From NCBI GenBank assembly GCA_035528995.1, contig DATKXO010000415.1, positions 1-27,383 on the forward strand: a DNA stretch of 27,383 bases. The letters are read 5' to 3'. Origin of the DNA: DATKXO01 sp035528995 (GTDB lineage Bacteria > Planctomycetota > Phycisphaerae > UBA1845). A program made the translations under genes and the position numbers. This document shows positions 1 through 7,080 of the stretch, piece after piece (the stretch's first letter is position 1; each line of letters begins with the position of its first letter). Below the pieces are notes generated by a model. It made no database searches, was not told the DNA's origin, and saw only the letters and a list, made by a program, of their open reading frames with translations.

Positions 1-118
1 GGATGCGGGAGAACCGCACGTCCGGTTCGATGAGCGGGACGTGGAAACGGAGCATGGACCGGCTATTGAGGCACCGGCAACCGAAAGGGCCGGAAACAGA
101 TAGGCCGCTCCTACCCCA
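1..118 (+). mobile_element. 3' end of a group II intron (domains V and VI), truncated by the window edge
   Basis: Bases 1-28 fold as the 3' part of domain V: TGCGG (4-8) pairs with CCGCA (14-18) around a GAGAA loop, then comes a CG bulge (19-20), then TCCGGTTC (21-28), whose partner strand is cut off except for GGA at 1-3. Bases 32-37 (GAGCGG) pair with 105-110 (CCGCTC) to close a long domain VI-like stem. The sequence matches the domain V style of bacterial group II introns with short terminal helices. The reverse transcriptase/maturase would lie just upstream, outside the window. The exact 3' splice site is not certain; it should be close to 110-120. Confidence 0.8.
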
Positions 119-340
119 CCGCGCCACGTCTCGACTCTACCATTGGCTACAGCCTTGGCTCGCTGCTTCGTCGGCCAAAACACAACCCATCGGCCCGCCA
201 AGTGGCCAAGGCAATACGAGGGTATATGACTGGCTGACAAAACGGGGAGATTGGGCAGGGATGGTAAGGCCTACGGGTGTCGAGGCGGGGAGCTGCGAGA
301 AGATGCGGTCTGTTTCGACCCATCGAGGTGGGGCGACGGC
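119..340. other. Gene-free stretch between intron tail and arsC-like gene
   Basis: Open frames here on both strands have no recognisable protein character. I see no tRNA, clear promoter or terminator. It is presumably the downstream flank of the intron insertion. Confidence 0.4.
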
Positions 341-823
341 TTACAATTCGCTGATGGCTTCGAGTTCCGTGCGCAGGGCGTCGGCGTCGTGATTCTGCCA
401 GTCGAGGGCGGCGAGGCGGCGGGTCTTGAGCAGCAGGCGCTCGGCCACTCGGCGGGCGGCGGCGCGGCGATCGTCGAAGGAGCCGGGGTGGAACGAAGGG
501 TCCGGCAACGGCCAGTGCACGGTGGGCGGGCGGTCGGGCCAGACGGGACAGACTTCCTCGGCCGCGTCGTTGCAAACGGTGATCAGCAGGTCGATCCGCT
601 GGCCGACGAACTCGGCCCAGCTCTTGGAGTACTGGTCGATGACCGGGATGTGCATCTCCTCGAGTACCTCCAGAACCAGCGGGTGAATGAAGCCGGCCGG
701 CTGCGAGCCGGCGCTGAGGGCTTCGAATCGCACCGGGTCCACGTGCCGGAGAATGGCCTCGCCCATCTGGGAGCGGAAGCAGTTTCCGGTACACAGAAAC
801 AGGATGCGTGATCTCTCGCTCAT
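341..823 (-). CDS. arsC: Arsenate reductase-like low-molecular-weight protein tyrosine phosphatase
   Basis: A 160-residue cytoplasmic protein of the thioredoxin-coupled ArsC / LMW-PTP fold. The P-loop CX5R is at Cys11-Arg17 (CTGNCFR). A Cys pair at 84 and 92 (VCND...VCP) corresponds to the redox Cys82/Cys89 pair of the S. aureus enzyme, although the spacing is one residue longer. Asp108 in the DPS motif is the expected general acid. By family knowledge it would reduce arsenate to arsenite, passing the disulfide to thioredoxin; some relatives are plain phosphatases. The frame stays open upstream, but ATG 823 is chosen because homology begins there. The only upstream ribosome-site candidate is a weak AGGCGGA. 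No other ars gene is adjacent, so an arsenic role rests on motif alone. Confidence 0.8.
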   Translation of the reverse strand: MSERSRILFLCTGNCFRSQMGEAILRHVDPVRFEALSAGSQPAGFIHPLVLEVLEEMHIPVIDQYSKSWAEFVGQRIDLLITVCNDAAEEVCPVWPDRPPTVHWPLPDPSFHPGSFDDRRAAARRVAERLLLKTRRLAALDWQNHDADALRTELEAISEL

Positions 824-952
824 GGTTCCGCCTGGGCCGAACTCAGCGGCACGCGGATGGCTGCGAACGGCCGACGGGCACTTGGGCGCCACCGGCCATC
901 CATCCGGAAACGCCCGCATACCCCTGCCGGAGCCGCGCCGACAGGACCGACC

Positions 953-981
953 TTGATTCGGCCGCGTCCGGGTCGTAATGT
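953..981 (+). promoter_or_regulatory. Candidate sigma70 promoter for ispF-cysS
   Basis: TTGATT (953-958), a 17-base spacer, then TAATGT (976-981). It lies about 60 bases upstream of the ispF GTG in the divergent gap. The -10 match is only moderate. Confidence 0.35.
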
Positions 982-1039
982 ACCCGCTGACTCATGATCC
1001 CGCGAGCGGCGGAGCCAATCGCGAAACGGACGTGCGGCC

Positions 1040-1534
1040 GTGGCAACAACTTTCCGTGTCGGCATAGGTTACGATATCCATCGCCTGGCGGAGGGCCGTC
1101 GGTTGGTCCTGGGCGGGGTGGAGATTGACTATCCGCTGGGCCTGCTGGGGCACAGCGACGGGGACGTGGTGCTGCACGCGGTGACGGACGCCCTGCTGGG
1201 GGCGGCGGGCCTGCCGGACATCGGCGATCTGTTCCCGGACACCGACCCGGCGTACAAGGACATCGACAGCCGCGAGCTCCTGGCGACGGCCATCGAGAAG
1301 GTGGCCGAGGCCGGCTATGCGCCCAACAACATCGACCTGATCGTCCACGCGGAGAAACCCAAGCTCAGCGAGCACAAGGGGGCCATGGCCTCGTCGATCG
1401 CGTTGCTGACGGGGCTGGGCACGTCGGCGGTCAGCGTCAAGGCCAAGACGAACGAGGGGCTCGGGCCGCTGGGCCACGCGGACGGGATCGCCTGCACCGC
1501 GACCGTCTCGATCGTGAACAAGCCGAAACCCTGA
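1040..1534 (+). CDS. ispF: 2-C-methyl-D-erythritol 2,4-cyclodiphosphate synthase
   Basis: This 164-residue enzyme of the MEP isoprenoid pathway converts CDP-methylerythritol 2-phosphate to the cyclic diphosphate, releasing CMP. Visible signatures are the N-terminal GIGYDIHR with metal ligands Asp12 and His14, the GHSDGDVVLHA segment with the third ligand His46, and the C-terminal TNEGLGPLG...GIACTA stretch that forms the CMP pocket. The length is normal for the family, which acts as a homotrimer. The start is GTG; no in-frame ATG would leave the DIHR motif intact. It lies 26 bases before cysS and the two are probably cotranscribed. Confidence 0.96.
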   Translation: MATTFRVGIGYDIHRLAEGRRLVLGGVEIDYPLGLLGHSDGDVVLHAVTDALLGAAGLPDIGDLFPDTDPAYKDIDSRELLATAIEKVAEAGYAPNNIDLIVHAEKPKLSEHKGAMASSIALLTGLGTSAVSVKAKTNEGLGPLGHADGIACTATVSIVNKPKP

Positions 1535-1560
1535 ACACGGACCCAGACCGAGTGAATCCC

Positions 1561-3234
1561 ATGCCGCTACGAGTTTACAATACGCTGACGCAACGCAAGG
1601 AACCGTTCGAGCCGGTCGACCCGCCGAAAGTGGGCATCTACCTGTGCGGGCCGACCGTCTACAAGCCGTCGCACATCGGTCACGCCGTCGGGCCGATCAT
1701 CTTCGACGCCATCAAGCGCTACCTCGTCTTCCGCGGGTACGAGGTGACCTGGGTGGTCAACATCACGGACGTGGAAGACAAGATCATCGACGAAGCGAAC
1801 CTGCTGGGCTGCACCTCGCTCGAACTGGCCGAACGGATCACGCGCGAGTACCTCGACTCGATGGCGGCCCTGAACGTCACCGGCATCGACAAGATGCCCA
1901 AGGCGTCGGAGCACATCGGCGACATCATCGGCTTCGTGCAGGGTCTGGTGGACAAAGGGGCGGCCTACGCGTCCGGGGGCGACGTGTACTTCGACATCAC
2001 GGCGGACGACGACTACGGCAAGCTGTCGAATCGGTCCATCGGCGATCAGGAGGGCCAGCGCGACCTGCAAAGCGGGGAGAAACGTCACCCCGGCGACTTC
2101 GCGCTGTGGAAGGAAGCCAAGCCCGAGGAACCCGAGGAGGTCAAGTTCGATTCTCCGTGGGGCAAGGGGCGGCCGGGATGGCACATCGAGTGCTCGGTGA
2201 TGAGCATGCAGATGCTGGGGGAGACGTTCGACATCCACGGGGGCGGGCTGGACCTGATCTTCCCGCACCACGAGAACGAGATCGCCCAGTCGGAGACGGC
2301 CACGGGCAAGCCGTTCGCCAAGTACTGGATGCACAACGGGCTGACGCGCTTCAACACCAAGAAGGTGAGCAAGTCGGACCCGGAGATGCAGGCCGCTCTG
2401 GAGCAGATGACGCTGTCGAACCTGCTGGCGAACTACAGCGGGGAGCTGTTGCGTTACTTCGTGCTCAGCACGCACTACCGGCGCCCGATCGAATACTCGG
2501 CGGACGAGATCACGGCCAAGCGCAAGGGCCTGACTTCGTTCTATCGTTTGTTCGAGCGGCTGGAGCGGATCTGCGGGCAGAGCGTCTACGGTGATGCTGC
2601 GACCATCGAGCAAATGGGCCAGGAGGGGCTGAGCGAGGCGTGCGCCGCATTCGCCAAGCGTATGCTGGAGGACCGCGACCGGTTCCTCGAGGCGATGGAC
2701 GACGATTTCAACACCGCGGGCGGCATCGCGGTTCTGTTCGAGATGGCCACCGCCATCAACCGATTCTGCGACGAGCAGAAGGTGGAGACCGACGCGGGTG
2801 CGTCGCATCGACCGCTCGCCCTGGGCGGCGGTCGCCAACTGGTCGAACTGGGGCGGCTGCTGGGCCTGTTCCTGGAGCCGGCCGCCGAGGGGCCGCGAAT
2901 CGGCGGGAAGGAGGCCGATAGCGTGCTGGGCCTGCTGGTCGAGATTCGCACCCAGGCCAAAAACGCCAAGGACTTCGCCACGGCCGACCTGATCCGGGAT
3001 GGGCTGACCAAGGCCGGGGTAGCGATCGAGGACCGGCCCGGCGAGAGCATCTGGCGCATCGAGGGGAAGGGCGATCAGGTACTGGCCGAGGCGATGGACT
3101 TGGCCATCAAGGTGCGGGCCGCCAGCAAGAAGAACAAGGACTTCGCGACGGCCGACCTGATCCGCGACAAGCTGGCCGAGGCCGGCATCACGCTGGAAGA
3201 CCGTCCGGACGGGACCATCTGGCGGGCGTCTTAG
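1561..3234 (+). CDS. cysS: Cysteinyl-tRNA synthetase with a duplicated C-terminal module
   Basis: This class I synthetase charges tRNA-Cys. It has the HIGH signature (PSHIGHA), a KVSKS version of the KMSKS loop, and the expected zinc ligands: Cys29 in the CGPT motif, Cys in WHIECS, and His and Glu in FPHHENE. The start ATG 1561 fits the family; GTG 1552 would add three residues. At 557 residues it is about 100 longer than the usual ~460. The extra length is explained by two tandem copies of a short C-terminal module ending EDRP...IW, each containing the identical KDFATADLIRD block, 56 codons apart. Bacterial CysS normally carries one such module. The catalytic core looks intact. Confidence 0.96.
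   Translation: MPLRVYNTLTQRKEPFEPVDPPKVGIYLCGPTVYKPSHIGHAVGPIIFDAIKRYLVFRGYEVTWVVNITDVEDKIIDEANLLGCTSLELAERITREYLDSMAALNVTGIDKMPKASEHIGDIIGFVQGLVDKGAAYASGGDVYFDITADDDYGKLSNRSIGDQEGQRDLQSGEKRHPGDFALWKEAKPEEPEEVKFDSPWGKGRPGWHIECSVMSMQMLGETFDIHGGGLDLIFPHHENEIAQSETATGKPFAKYWMHNGLTRFNTKKVSKSDPEMQAALEQMTLSNLLANYSGELLRYFVLSTHYRRPIEYSADEITAKRKGLTSFYRLFERLERICGQSVYGDAATIEQMGQEGLSEACAAFAKRMLEDRDRFLEAMDDDFNTAGGIAVLFEMATAINRFCDEQKVETDAGASHRPLALGGGRQLVELGRLLGLFLEPAAEGPRIGGKEADSVLGLLVEIRTQAKNAKDFATADLIRDGLTKAGVAIEDRPGESIWRIEGKGDQVLAEAMDLAIKVRAASKKNKDFATADLIRDKLAEAGITLEDRPDGTIWRAS
2968..3168 (+). repeat. Internal coding repeat in cysS (period 168 bases)
   Basis: The block for KDFATADLIRD occurs at 2968-3000 and again at 3136-3168, with surrounding helices also similar (…AKNAKDF… / …SKKNKDF…) and both copies ending EDRP-G-IWR. 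The DNA copies differ mainly at third positions, so the duplication is not recent. Confidence 0.85.
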
Positions 3235-3332
3235 CAGCAAGCCCCGGGAATGGGCAGGTAAGGTCCTCAGACTCGACCTGCGGAGGGCGAACGCAGGTAG
3301 CTGACAGCTAACAACTGAGAACACTCGCAGAC

Positions 3333-3824
3333 ATGGACGTTTGCGGCATCGATCCCGGGATTCACACCAGCGGTTACGCGGTGGTCCGCGCGGAGGGTGC
3401 GTGCCTCAGCGTGCTCGACGCCGGTGTGTGCCGGACGGACGCCGGCGCCGATCTGCCCCACCGTGTGGCCCAGATCGAGGCGGACTTCGCGGCGATCTTC
3501 GAGCAGTGGCCGGTGGAGACCGTGGCCGTCGAGCAGCTCTACGCGCATTACAAGCATCCGCGCACGGCCGTCCTCATGGGGCACGCTCGCGGGGTGATCA
3601 TCGCGACGGCGTCGCGGTTCGGCTTTGCGGTGCGCGACTACAGCGCGACGCAGATCAAACGCTTCCTCACCGGGAACGGACACGCCAGCAAGGCGCAGGT
3701 GCAGAGCGCCGTAATGGGCGCCTTCGGCCTGCAACGCGTACCGGAGCCGAACGACGTGGCCGACGCCCTGGCCACCGCTTACTGTTGCATCCACGCCGTG
3801 AGGCAGGAGGCCGTCGCACCATGA
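3333..3824 (+). CDS. ruvC: Holliday junction resolvase RuvC
   Basis: A 163-residue endonuclease that cleaves Holliday junctions symmetrically, as a dimer on RuvAB-bound DNA. All four catalytic acids can be placed: Asp7 (GIDPG), Glu67 (VAVEQLY), and Asp141 and Asp144 (NDVADALA), matching Asp7, Glu66, Asp138 and Asp141 of the E. coli enzyme. It begins 98 bases after cysS. Its stop overlaps the ruvA start as ATGA, implying translational coupling. Together with ruvA and ruvB it makes a complete ruvCAB set in conserved order. Confidence 0.96.
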   Translation: MDVCGIDPGIHTSGYAVVRAEGACLSVLDAGVCRTDAGADLPHRVAQIEADFAAIFEQWPVETVAVEQLYAHYKHPRTAVLMGHARGVIIATASRFGFAVRDYSATQIKRFLTGNGHASKAQVQSAVMGAFGLQRVPEPNDVADALATAYCCIHAVRQEAVAP

Positions 3825-4453
3825 TCGTGCGCATCACGGGTACGGTGCTGGAGGTGAACGAGGACTCGGTGGTGGTCGAGCGCGACGGGCTGGCCCGCGA
3901 GGTGTTGACGCCGCACTACGCGGTGGGCGAGCTGGCCGCGTGCCGCGGACGGCAGGTCACGCTGCACACGTTGGAGTTCCTGGAAGGCAACGCGGCCACG
4001 GGCGGGCATTTGACGCCGCGGCTGCTGGGATTCCTACACGTCGAGGACCGCGACTTCTTCAAGCGGTTTGTGTCGGTCAAGGGGATCGGGTTCCGCAAGG
4101 CGCTCAAGGCCCTGGCCGAGCCGGTCGGGCGCATCGCCGCCTGGATCGAGGAGGGCGATCGCAAGGGCATCGCCCGCCTGCCGGGCATCGGACCGCGGGC
4201 GGCCGAGTTGATCGTCGCGGAACTCAAGGGCAAGATGAGCGACCTGGCTCTGGGCGGTGCGGGTGCGGCCGAGCTGACGGCCGGCTGGAACGCGGACCAG
4301 CGCGACGCACTGGAGATCATGCTGGCATTGGGCGACCCTCGGAACGACGCGGTCCGATGGCTGGAACGGGCCGCCCAACTCCACCCGGACACCGACGCGG
4401 CGGACAACTGGGTTCGGGCGGCCTACAAGGTCAAGACCGGCGTCGAGAGCTGA
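3821..4453 (+). CDS. ruvA: Holliday junction branch migration protein RuvA
   Basis: This 210-residue junction-binding subunit forms tetramers that hold the four-way junction flat and load RuvB. The N-terminal OB-fold begins MIVRITGTV. The middle has helix-hairpin-helix motifs, visible as VKGIGFRKALKAL and LPGIGPRAAELIV. The C-terminal part (about residues 160-205) is the domain that contacts RuvB. The acidic pin of domain I is divergent. The start is the ATG of the ATGA overlap with ruvC; larger upstream frames through ruvC are spurious. Confidence 0.94.
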   Translation: MIVRITGTVLEVNEDSVVVERDGLAREVLTPHYAVGELAACRGRQVTLHTLEFLEGNAATGGHLTPRLLGFLHVEDRDFFKRFVSVKGIGFRKALKALAEPVGRIAAWIEEGDRKGIARLPGIGPRAAELIVAELKGKMSDLALGGAGAAELTAGWNADQRDALEIMLALGDPRNDAVRWLERAAQLHPDTDAADNWVRAAYKVKTGVES

Positions 4454-4499
4454 GCCGGGAGGTTGGTGGTCTTACGTTTAGAGGTTCTGACGGTTCTTA

Positions 4500-5552
4500 A
4501 TGGCTCGCGATCGAATCATCTCGTCAGCATCCAAGGGGCCGGCCGAGGAGGCAATGAACGTCTCGTTGCGCCCGCAGACGCTGGAGGAGGTCGTCGGGCA
4601 GTGCAGCGTGGTCGAGCGGCTTACGATCGCCATGACGGCCGCCCAAGGTCGCGGCGAACCTCTGGAGCACATCCTGCTGTCCGGCCCGCCGGGGCTGGGC
4701 AAGACCACGCTGGCCTTCGTGATCGCCAACGAGATGACCGGTCGACAGCCGCGGATCACCTCAGGCCCCAGCCTGACCAAGCCGGCCGACCTGATGACCC
4801 TGCTGACCAACCTGGAGACGGGCGACGTCATGTTCATCGACGAGTGCCATCGCCTGCCCAAGGTGGTCGAGGAGTTCCTCTACCCGGCCATGGAGGACTT
4901 TCGGGTCGACTTCACCATCGAGGGCGGCTTGGGCGGGCGGATCGTGAACTTCGCCCTGCCGCGTTTCACGCTGATCGGAGCGACGACGCGGTCGGGCCTG
5001 TTATCGGGCGCCATGCGCGACCGCTTCGGGCACGACTTCCATCTCGACTTCTACAGCACCGACGAGTTGACGACGATCCTGCGGCGGTCGGCCTCGCGGA
5101 TGAAGGTCGAGGCCGCGGACGGCGCGCTGACCACCATCGCCGGACGAAGCCGGGGGACGCCGCGGGTGGCCAACCGGTTGCTGCGTCGGGTGCGGGATTA
5201 TGCCCAGGTGCGGGCCGACGGCGTGCTGACGCCCGAGGTGGTCGACCACGCGCTGGACATCCAGCAGATTGACGGGCTCGGACTCGACGAACTCGACCGG
5301 GCCTACATGACCACGCTGATCAAGACGTACGACGGCGGACCGGCCGGCATCGACGCGCTGGCGGCCACCATGGGCCAGGAGCGCGACACGCTGGAGGACG
5401 TGGTCGAGCCGTACCTGCTGCAGATCGCGTTCGTGATCCGGACGCGGCAGGGTCGGCAGGCCACCCGAGCCGGCTGCGAACACCTCGGCCTGCCGTTCAC
5501 CCCCCCCAACGACGCCGGGCGCGACGCGACCGGCAACCCGACGTTGTTTTGA
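4500..5552 (+). CDS. ruvB: Holliday junction branch migration DNA helicase RuvB
   Basis: This 350-residue AAA+ motor drives branch migration with RuvA. It carries Walker A GPPGLGKT (62-69), Walker B ending DECH (114-117), sensor 1 in LIGATTR, the arginine finger in RDRFG, and a C-terminal winged helix ending near LPFTPP. The usual Walker B string in RuvB is DEIH; Cys replaces Ile here, which should be tolerated because the catalytic Asp and Glu remain. The N-terminus matches the family pattern (LRPQTLEEVVGQ). ATG 4500 follows ruvA by 46 bases, so the three ruv genes are probably one operon. Confidence 0.96.
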   Translation: MARDRIISSASKGPAEEAMNVSLRPQTLEEVVGQCSVVERLTIAMTAAQGRGEPLEHILLSGPPGLGKTTLAFVIANEMTGRQPRITSGPSLTKPADLMTLLTNLETGDVMFIDECHRLPKVVEEFLYPAMEDFRVDFTIEGGLGGRIVNFALPRFTLIGATTRSGLLSGAMRDRFGHDFHLDFYSTDELTTILRRSASRMKVEAADGALTTIAGRSRGTPRVANRLLRRVRDYAQVRADGVLTPEVVDHALDIQQIDGLGLDELDRAYMTTLIKTYDGGPAGIDALAATMGQERDTLEDVVEPYLLQIAFVIRTRQGRQATRAGCEHLGLPFTPPNDAGRDATGNPTLF

Positions 5553-5737
5553 AAACAGTGATCGGAACCCGGGAGGCGCCCCCGGTGGGTCCCAGCCCGA
5601 CTACGCGGGCACGGCTCTGTCGGTATCGCAGAGGCTCCCGCCAGGGCTTTGCAGTGCCTAATCTATTTTTATAAATGAAATTACGACACGAGGCCATACG
5701 AAGGTCCGGCTGGCAATCAAAATACGATCTGTTTATC

Positions 5738-5766
5738 TTGACATAGACAATAAAGTCGAGTATATT
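5738..5766 (+). promoter_or_regulatory. Near-consensus sigma70 promoter
   Basis: TTGACA (5738-5743) and TATATT (5761-5766) are separated by exactly 17 bases, in an AT-rich island. Predicted transcription start is near 5773. The nearest plus-strand gene begins some 370 bases later, so the transcript has a long structured leader or is itself a small RNA. Confidence 0.65.
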
Positions 5767-5802
5767 GTAGTTACCGGAGCCGAAATGAAGGGAGGCCACC
5801 TC

Positions 5803-5830
5803 GGCCGGCGTCACCACGGTGAAGCCGGCC
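5803..5830 (+). promoter_or_regulatory. Strong hairpin in the leader after the 5738 promoter
   Basis: GGCCGGC (5803-5809) pairs with GCCGGCC (5824-5830), and TCACC (5811-5815) with GGTGA (5818-5822), with one G/A mismatch between the two helices. No T-run follows, so it is not a classical terminator. A second hairpin follows at 5856-5873 (ATCCCGG / CCGGGAT, loop TGAA). Confidence 0.5.
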
Positions 5831-5968
5831 GGTCTTCTAGGTCCGCGCGACGAGAATCCCGGTGAACCGGGATAGGGAATGCGGAGCGTCGCCCGGTCAA
5901 TCCGGCGGGAATGTCGGGCCTGGCGCGCCGCCGATGTACTTGCTGGCCCGTCCCCCCCACCGCTCCAC

Positions 5969-5987
5969 GGGTCAGCTTCGCTGACCC
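5969..5987. repeat. Short palindromic element of a dispersed family
   Basis: GGGTCAGC and GCTGACCC flank TTC. The arm plus the trailing ATGCCACCCG recur at 14269-14312 (GGGTAAGC…GCTTACCC, then ATGCCACCCG). A looser relative with the TTCGCTTCGCT core is at 20864-20890. Confidence 0.6.
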
Positions 5988-6143
5988 ATGCCACCCGCCG
6001 CAGGACCTCCGTCCCCCCCACTGTGGGCCGGTTGCGGCGCTTGGCGTGCCGGTGCATAGTACGGCATCGAGTGACAGGTCTTTGATCGGCGCATCCCTTT
6101 GCGAGGCTTTTTCCTTCAACCCGTGTATGACTTGGCCGGCGCC

Positions 6144-6866
6144 ATGGAGCGGCTGGTGCTGGATACGCCGCGTCGCGCCCGGGCCATCGTGTTGGCCGTG
6201 GTGAGCGCGGCGATCACCTGGTTCGTCTACGTGCCGATCCACGAACTGCTGCATGCGGCCGGCTGCGGGGTGACCGGCGGGACGGTGACCGAGCTGCAGA
6301 TCGCGCCGCACTACGGCGGGGCGCTGCTGGAGCTGATGTTCCCCTTCGTCGTTTGCGGAGGCGATTACGCCGGGCGGTTGTCGGGCTTCGACACGGGCGG
6401 GTCCGATCCGGTCTACCTGGCCACCGACTTGGCCCCCTTCCTGCTGACGGTCTTCATCGGCGTGCCCATGCTGCGGGCCTGCACGCGGGCACACAGGCCG
6501 GTGCTGTTCGGGGCGTCGTTGGTGGTCGGGCTGGCCCCCGTGTACAACCTGTTCGGCGATTATCACGAGATGGGGTCGATCCTCACCACGCGGGCGGCGG
6601 CGCTGGTCACCGGCGCCCCGAGCGTAGAGGACTCTCCGTTCGCCGCACTCCGGTCGGACGACATCTTCAAGCTGATCGAGCAGATCCGGACGCAGACCGA
6701 GCAGCTCGATCTATCGCTTTCCACGCCGATGGCCCTGCTGCTGGTCGGCGTGTCGTTTGTTGTCGGCGTGCTGCTGGCGTTGGCGACGTACGCGCTGGGC
6801 TGCGGTTTCGGCCGGGTTCTGGCCCACCGGCAGCCGACTACGCCAGGCATACAAACCAACGGCTGA
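6144..6866 (+). CDS. Membrane protein with HELLH zinc-protease-like motif
   Basis: A 240-residue integral membrane protein, not assigned to a named family. A first hydrophobic segment (about 13-32) runs into PIHELLHA, an HExxH at His33-His37, as in membrane-embedded zinc metalloproteases of the M50/site-2 protease type. Further hydrophobic segments lie around residues 90-105, 115-130 and 195-220. The M50 third ligand (NPDG-type Asp) is not obvious; the Asp in FGDYHE is one candidate. Protease activity is therefore only inferred. Starts at TTG 6099 or GTG 6123 are possible; ATG 6144 was chosen as the first ATG, but no candidate has a good ribosome site. It has 214 gene-free bases after it. Confidence 0.7.
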   Translation: MERLVLDTPRRARAIVLAVVSAAITWFVYVPIHELLHAAGCGVTGGTVTELQIAPHYGGALLELMFPFVVCGGDYAGRLSGFDTGGSDPVYLATDLAPFLLTVFIGVPMLRACTRAHRPVLFGASLVVGLAPVYNLFGDYHEMGSILTTRAAALVTGAPSVEDSPFAALRSDDIFKLIEQIRTQTEQLDLSLSTPMALLLVGVSFVVGVLLALATYALGCGFGRVLAHRQPTTPGIQTNG

Positions 6867-7080
6867 GGCTCAGGGTTGCCAGCAAGGCCCGCGCGGCGCA
6901 GAATTGTCGGGCGAGCGTGACCGGTCGCGGTGCGGATGGCGCGCCGGCGCGGAGCGGCGGGCGAGGATTGCCGTACCTGAGCCGCGTGAAGCTCCGGGCG
7001 AAGTCCCGACGGCGTCGGGACGGGTTCCGTTCGCGGCTCGCCAGCGTGGCAATCGGTCAGTTTGAGCGAGGTAGACCGGC

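Larger units (their letters stand above)
5553..6143. other. Gene-free gap with AT-rich island, promoter and hairpins
   Basis: About 590 bases with no convincing CDS. Bases about 5655-5780 are markedly AT-rich against a GC-rich background. The gap holds the promoter at 5738-5766 and the hairpins at 5803-5830, 5856-5873 and 5969-5987, all listed separately. A 186-codon open frame crosses it on the minus strand but has no recognisable domain. The downstream gene could start at TTG 6099 or GTG 6123 instead of ATG 6144, which would shorten the gap slightly. Confidence 0.6.

Noticed and set aside
147..811. Long open frames on both strands overlapping the arsC-like gene
   Set aside because: They are shadows: low-complexity Arg/Gly/Ala-rich translations with no domain, while the 341-823 minus frame has full ArsC motifs.
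1567..3324. 585-codon open frame antisense to cysS
   Set aside because: GC-rich third-position effect; the plus frame has all CysS signatures.
5738..5873. Known riboswitch class (c-di-GMP, cobalamin, SAM, glycine) in the leader
   Set aside because: Hairpins are strong but none of the conserved core motifs of these classes as I know them could be placed.
5497..6057. 186-codon minus-strand frame across the gap after ruvB
   Set aside because: It overlaps the 3' end of ruvB, runs through the AT-rich promoter island and hairpins, and has no recognisable domain or ribosome site.
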